Shown here: positions 62,107 through 64,000 of the stretch, piece by piece
How the letters are laid out: the number at the start of each line of letters is the position of its first letter
Position numbering within the stretch: the stretch's first letter is position 1
Assembly: GCF_013365535.1 (NCBI RefSeq)
Contig: NZ_CP053590.1
Span: 982,501 to 1,046,500, forward strand
Direction: 5' to 3'
DNA length: 64,000 nt
Origin: Aquimarina sp. TRL1
GTDB lineage: Bacteria > Bacteroidota > Bacteroidia > Flavobacteriales > Flavobacteriaceae
Program-made: the position numbers and the translations under genes
Notes under the pieces: generated by a model
What the model was told of the DNA's origin: nothing
What the model saw: only the letters and a program-made list of their open reading frames with translations
Database searches by the model: none

Positions 62107-63967
62107 ATCGAGTAGACGGCTCTCCCCATGATTGAGGAGAGTACGCCTCTCACACCACCGTACGTACGGGTCTCGTATACGGCGGTTCACCAAATCGAAG
62201 TTTGTCTCTTATTTAAGTAGTCTATCATAGGAACATATCCTTTTCTTTTAAGTCTGGATATGGTAATTGTAGTACCCAGTATAGGGCTTTGAGCTACTGC
62301 CCAACCTCCCATACGGGTTCGACTCCAAGCATAGGCTTGTCCATACTTGATTCCTAATCGAATCAGGTTCTTGCGTTTCCGCTCCGGCTTTTTCCAATCA
62401 TGCCAAATGCAATACCGCAGTCGGTTACGTAGCCACTCATCTAACTTTTTAAGTTTGGTGTAGCTATTGGTCAACCGATAATTGTTGACCCACCCTCTGC
62501 ATACCTGGGTAATTTTTTCCAGACGTTCTTTCATAGACATGGGTTTGGTTTTCTTGGTTAACCTTTTCAGATCACGCTTAAATGTATTCCAACTACTTTT
62601 ACTTACAACCAACTGGTACTGTCCTTTTGTACCTTTATTGTAAATCGGTACAAATCCATGCCCTAACAACTCAAAATTTACAGCTCTGCGTATTCCGCTT
62701 TTTGACTTGTTTATTGGTAATTTAAGTCTATCTCTTAGAAAAACATACATCTTATTTCCAACTTCTTTAGCTTTGCTTTTGGATCCTGTATATATACTAA
62801 AATCATCTGCATAACGGACATATCGTAGTCCTTGTTTTTCAAGTTCCTTATCCAAAACATCTAACATAATATTAGATAATAATGGACTTAGTGGGCTACC
62901 TTGAGGGATTCCTCTTCGGCGTTTATACAACCTACCCCCTATAACGATGGGAGCCCGTAGCCATTTGCGGATCAGTCGCAAGGTAGTTGGACATTTTACC
63001 TTGTTGTAGATTAATTGTAGTAAAATACTGTGGTCTACAGTATCGAAAAATCCTGCTAAATCAATATCTACAATGTCCTGAAATCCATCGTTGATGTATC
63101 TCTGTGCTTGTAATACTGCTTTGTGGAGACTCTTATTGGGACGAAAACCATAACTAAAAGGTTCAAAATCATATTCAAACCTTGTCATTAGTTGTTGGCT
63201 TACCGCTTGTTGCAACCACCTATCAACTACAGTAGGAATACCCAAAAGTCTGGTTTTGCCTTTTCCTTTAGGGATACTGACGCCCAAAATCGCATCGGGA
63301 ATATAACTATTATCTATTATGGAGTTTAGAAGCTTAGCTCGGTGTTTCCGTATAAAACCCGGAAGATCACTGTACCTAATTCCATCTACCCCACTAGCGC
63401 CCTTATTACGCAGAACTTGGCGTTCTGCTTTATAAAGGTTAGTCGCTTCTAATACCGATTCAATCATAGGTTTACATAATTTGACTTACTTCTGTCTGCT
63501 TAAGATTAGGCTAGCTAAGCCTCCTAATCGAATTTAGACCTGATCTAATGTGCTGTCCTTCCTTATTTGTGAGACCTATGTGTTACTGCTACACAACTCG
63601 TTTCCCATAAGTACTATGACTTCTGCTGACTTCTCTACTTTACCAACTCGTGGTTATAGAGACCTCCCCAGGTAATGACATCTTCTTTCACTCGATTCCT
63701 GCCGCATCTACTAGTTCGATACTTACTGAAAAAAAATCAGCATTTTGGACTTCGCAGTGATATGCCTACTGATCCGACCTAATAGCCTCAATATGCTGTT
63801 TGTATACCTCAGAGTTTTGTAGTCTCGCTTCCTTCAGTCCTAACCTCGCGGTTAGCAACCTTGCGACTTACTAATGGTTCAAGACCTTACTCCTGCTCAT
63901 AAGGGACTTGCACCCTCTAGATGAATTATTTATCTTCGATAAATAAAGATCCCCATGCTGGGTACAC
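62107..63967 (-). mobile_element. Group IIC intron 3 (attC-type), full length
   Basis: Boundaries match the others: 5' GTGTACCCAGCATGGGGATC (one base differs from the GTGTGCCC of intron 1), 3' CTACTCGAT, flanks CGTTGT|TGTG. Domain V matches intron 1 over its length. The RT gene is identical at the protein level to that of intron 1, with only scattered silent changes, while the non-coding 5' part has small deletions. It is antisense to the cassette gene. Confidence 0.87.
62187..63467 (-). CDS. ltrA: Group II intron reverse transcriptase/maturase 3
   Basis: The 426-residue RT is identical in amino-acid sequence to the one in intron 1, including YADD and GIPQGSPLSPLLSN. Differences at the DNA level are few and silent (for example a G/T change near 62265). 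Two such similar copies 6.3 kb apart indicate recent retrotransposition or gene conversion. Confidence 0.95.
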   Translation of the reverse strand: MIESVLEATNLYKAERQVLRNKGASGVDGIRYSDLPGFIRKHRAKLLNSIIDNSYIPDAILGVSIPKGKGKTRLLGIPTVVDRWLQQAVSQQLMTRFEYDFEPFSYGFRPNKSLHKAVLQAQRYINDGFQDIVDIDLAGFFDTVDHSILLQLIYNKVKCPTTLRLIRKWLRAPIVIGGRLYKRRRGIPQGSPLSPLLSNIMLDVLDKELEKQGLRYVRYADDFSIYTGSKSKAKEVGNKMYVFLRDRLKLPINKSKSGIRRAVNFELLGHGFVPIYNKGTKGQYQLVVSKSSWNTFKRDLKRLTKKTKPMSMKERLEKITQVCRGWVNNYRLTNSYTKLKKLDEWLRNRLRYCIWHDWKKPERKRKNLIRLGIKYGQAYAWSRTRMGGWAVAQSPILGTTITISRLKRKGYVPMIDYLNKRQTSIW

Positions 63968-64000
63968 ACAACGTGTATAATTAATTGCTTAAGTCTGGTA

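Larger units (their letters stand above)
62099..64000 (+). other. attC-like recombination site of cassette 3, split by intron, cut by window
   Basis: The arm TGCTCACA (62099-62106) joined across the intron to ACAACGTGTATAATTAATTG gives TGCTCACAAC, the exact reverse complement of the cassette's 5' core GTTGTGAGCA at 60946. Only the first 33 nt after the intron are in the window. The inner arm partner and the next core site should lie just beyond 64000. Confidence 0.68.

Noticed and set aside
54296..64000. CRISPR array
   Set aside because: The repeated elements are 1.87-kb introns and long stems, not 25-40-bp direct repeats with unique spacers. No cas gene is present in the window.

Overview
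The window is AT-rich and looks like a marine Flavobacteriaceae (Bacteroidota) chromosome, of the Aquimarina or Tenacibaculum kind. The reasons are a Bacteroidetes-type promoter (TTTG-N21-TAnnTTTG) in front of the largest gene, start codons without strong Shine-Dalgarno sites, short lipoprotein signals, a TPR histidine kinase with a LytTR regulator, and the protein families themselves. This assignment comes from reading, not from a search.

Region 1 (1-13.4 kb, all minus strand) holds small, tightly packed accessory genes: two paralogous leucine-rich-repeat proteins plus a shorter one, a SUKH (SMI1/KNR4) protein, several short unknown proteins that resemble polymorphic-toxin immunity genes, and lipoproteins. 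Several are joined by ATGA overlaps, including a 40-residue gene at 7308-7430. Region 2 (13.5-16.4 kb) is a TPR histidine kinase/LytTR response regulator pair. Region 3 (16.9-28.5 kb) is one compact operon for a type II secretion/type IV pilus-like machine: GspG, prepilin peptidase, GspE, secretin GspD, a PilM/PilN-like fusion, PilO-like, two lipoproteins, PilP-like, a GspK-like tip protein, two minor pseudopilins and GspF. Region 4 (29.1-38.9 kb) is a single 3255-residue secreted RHS protein with its own promoter, leader hairpin and terminator. Its C-terminal tip carries a His-Gly / Cys pair like that of clan CD cysteine peptidases. Regions 2-4 may form one regulated export system, but that is inference.

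Region 5 (39.4-53.6 kb, plus strand) is a 14.2-kb defence island bounded by exact 44-bp direct repeats of a tRNA-Met(CAT) 3' half. It is a type I restriction-modification operon (half-size HsdS, HsdM, HsdS, HsdR) with a PLD nuclease, a DRT1-type reverse transcriptase-nitrilase, a YgjP-like metalloprotease and a DUF5655/nuclease-like protein inserted among or after the hsd genes.

Region 6 (53.6-64 kb) is the most unusual part. After scraps of IS66 transposase and a tyrosine integrase come three gene cassettes. Each begins with a GTT-containing core site and ends with its exact reverse complement, followed by a long imperfect stem, as in integron attC sites. Every one of the three attC-like sites is split at the same place by an antisense group IIC intron of about 1.87 kb with its own reverse transcriptase. 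The cassettes encode a cupin-like protein plus a SLATT membrane protein, a YaaC-like protein, and a zinc-ribbon protein with a possible HEPN motif, all plausible anti-phage genes. The array runs off the right end of the window.
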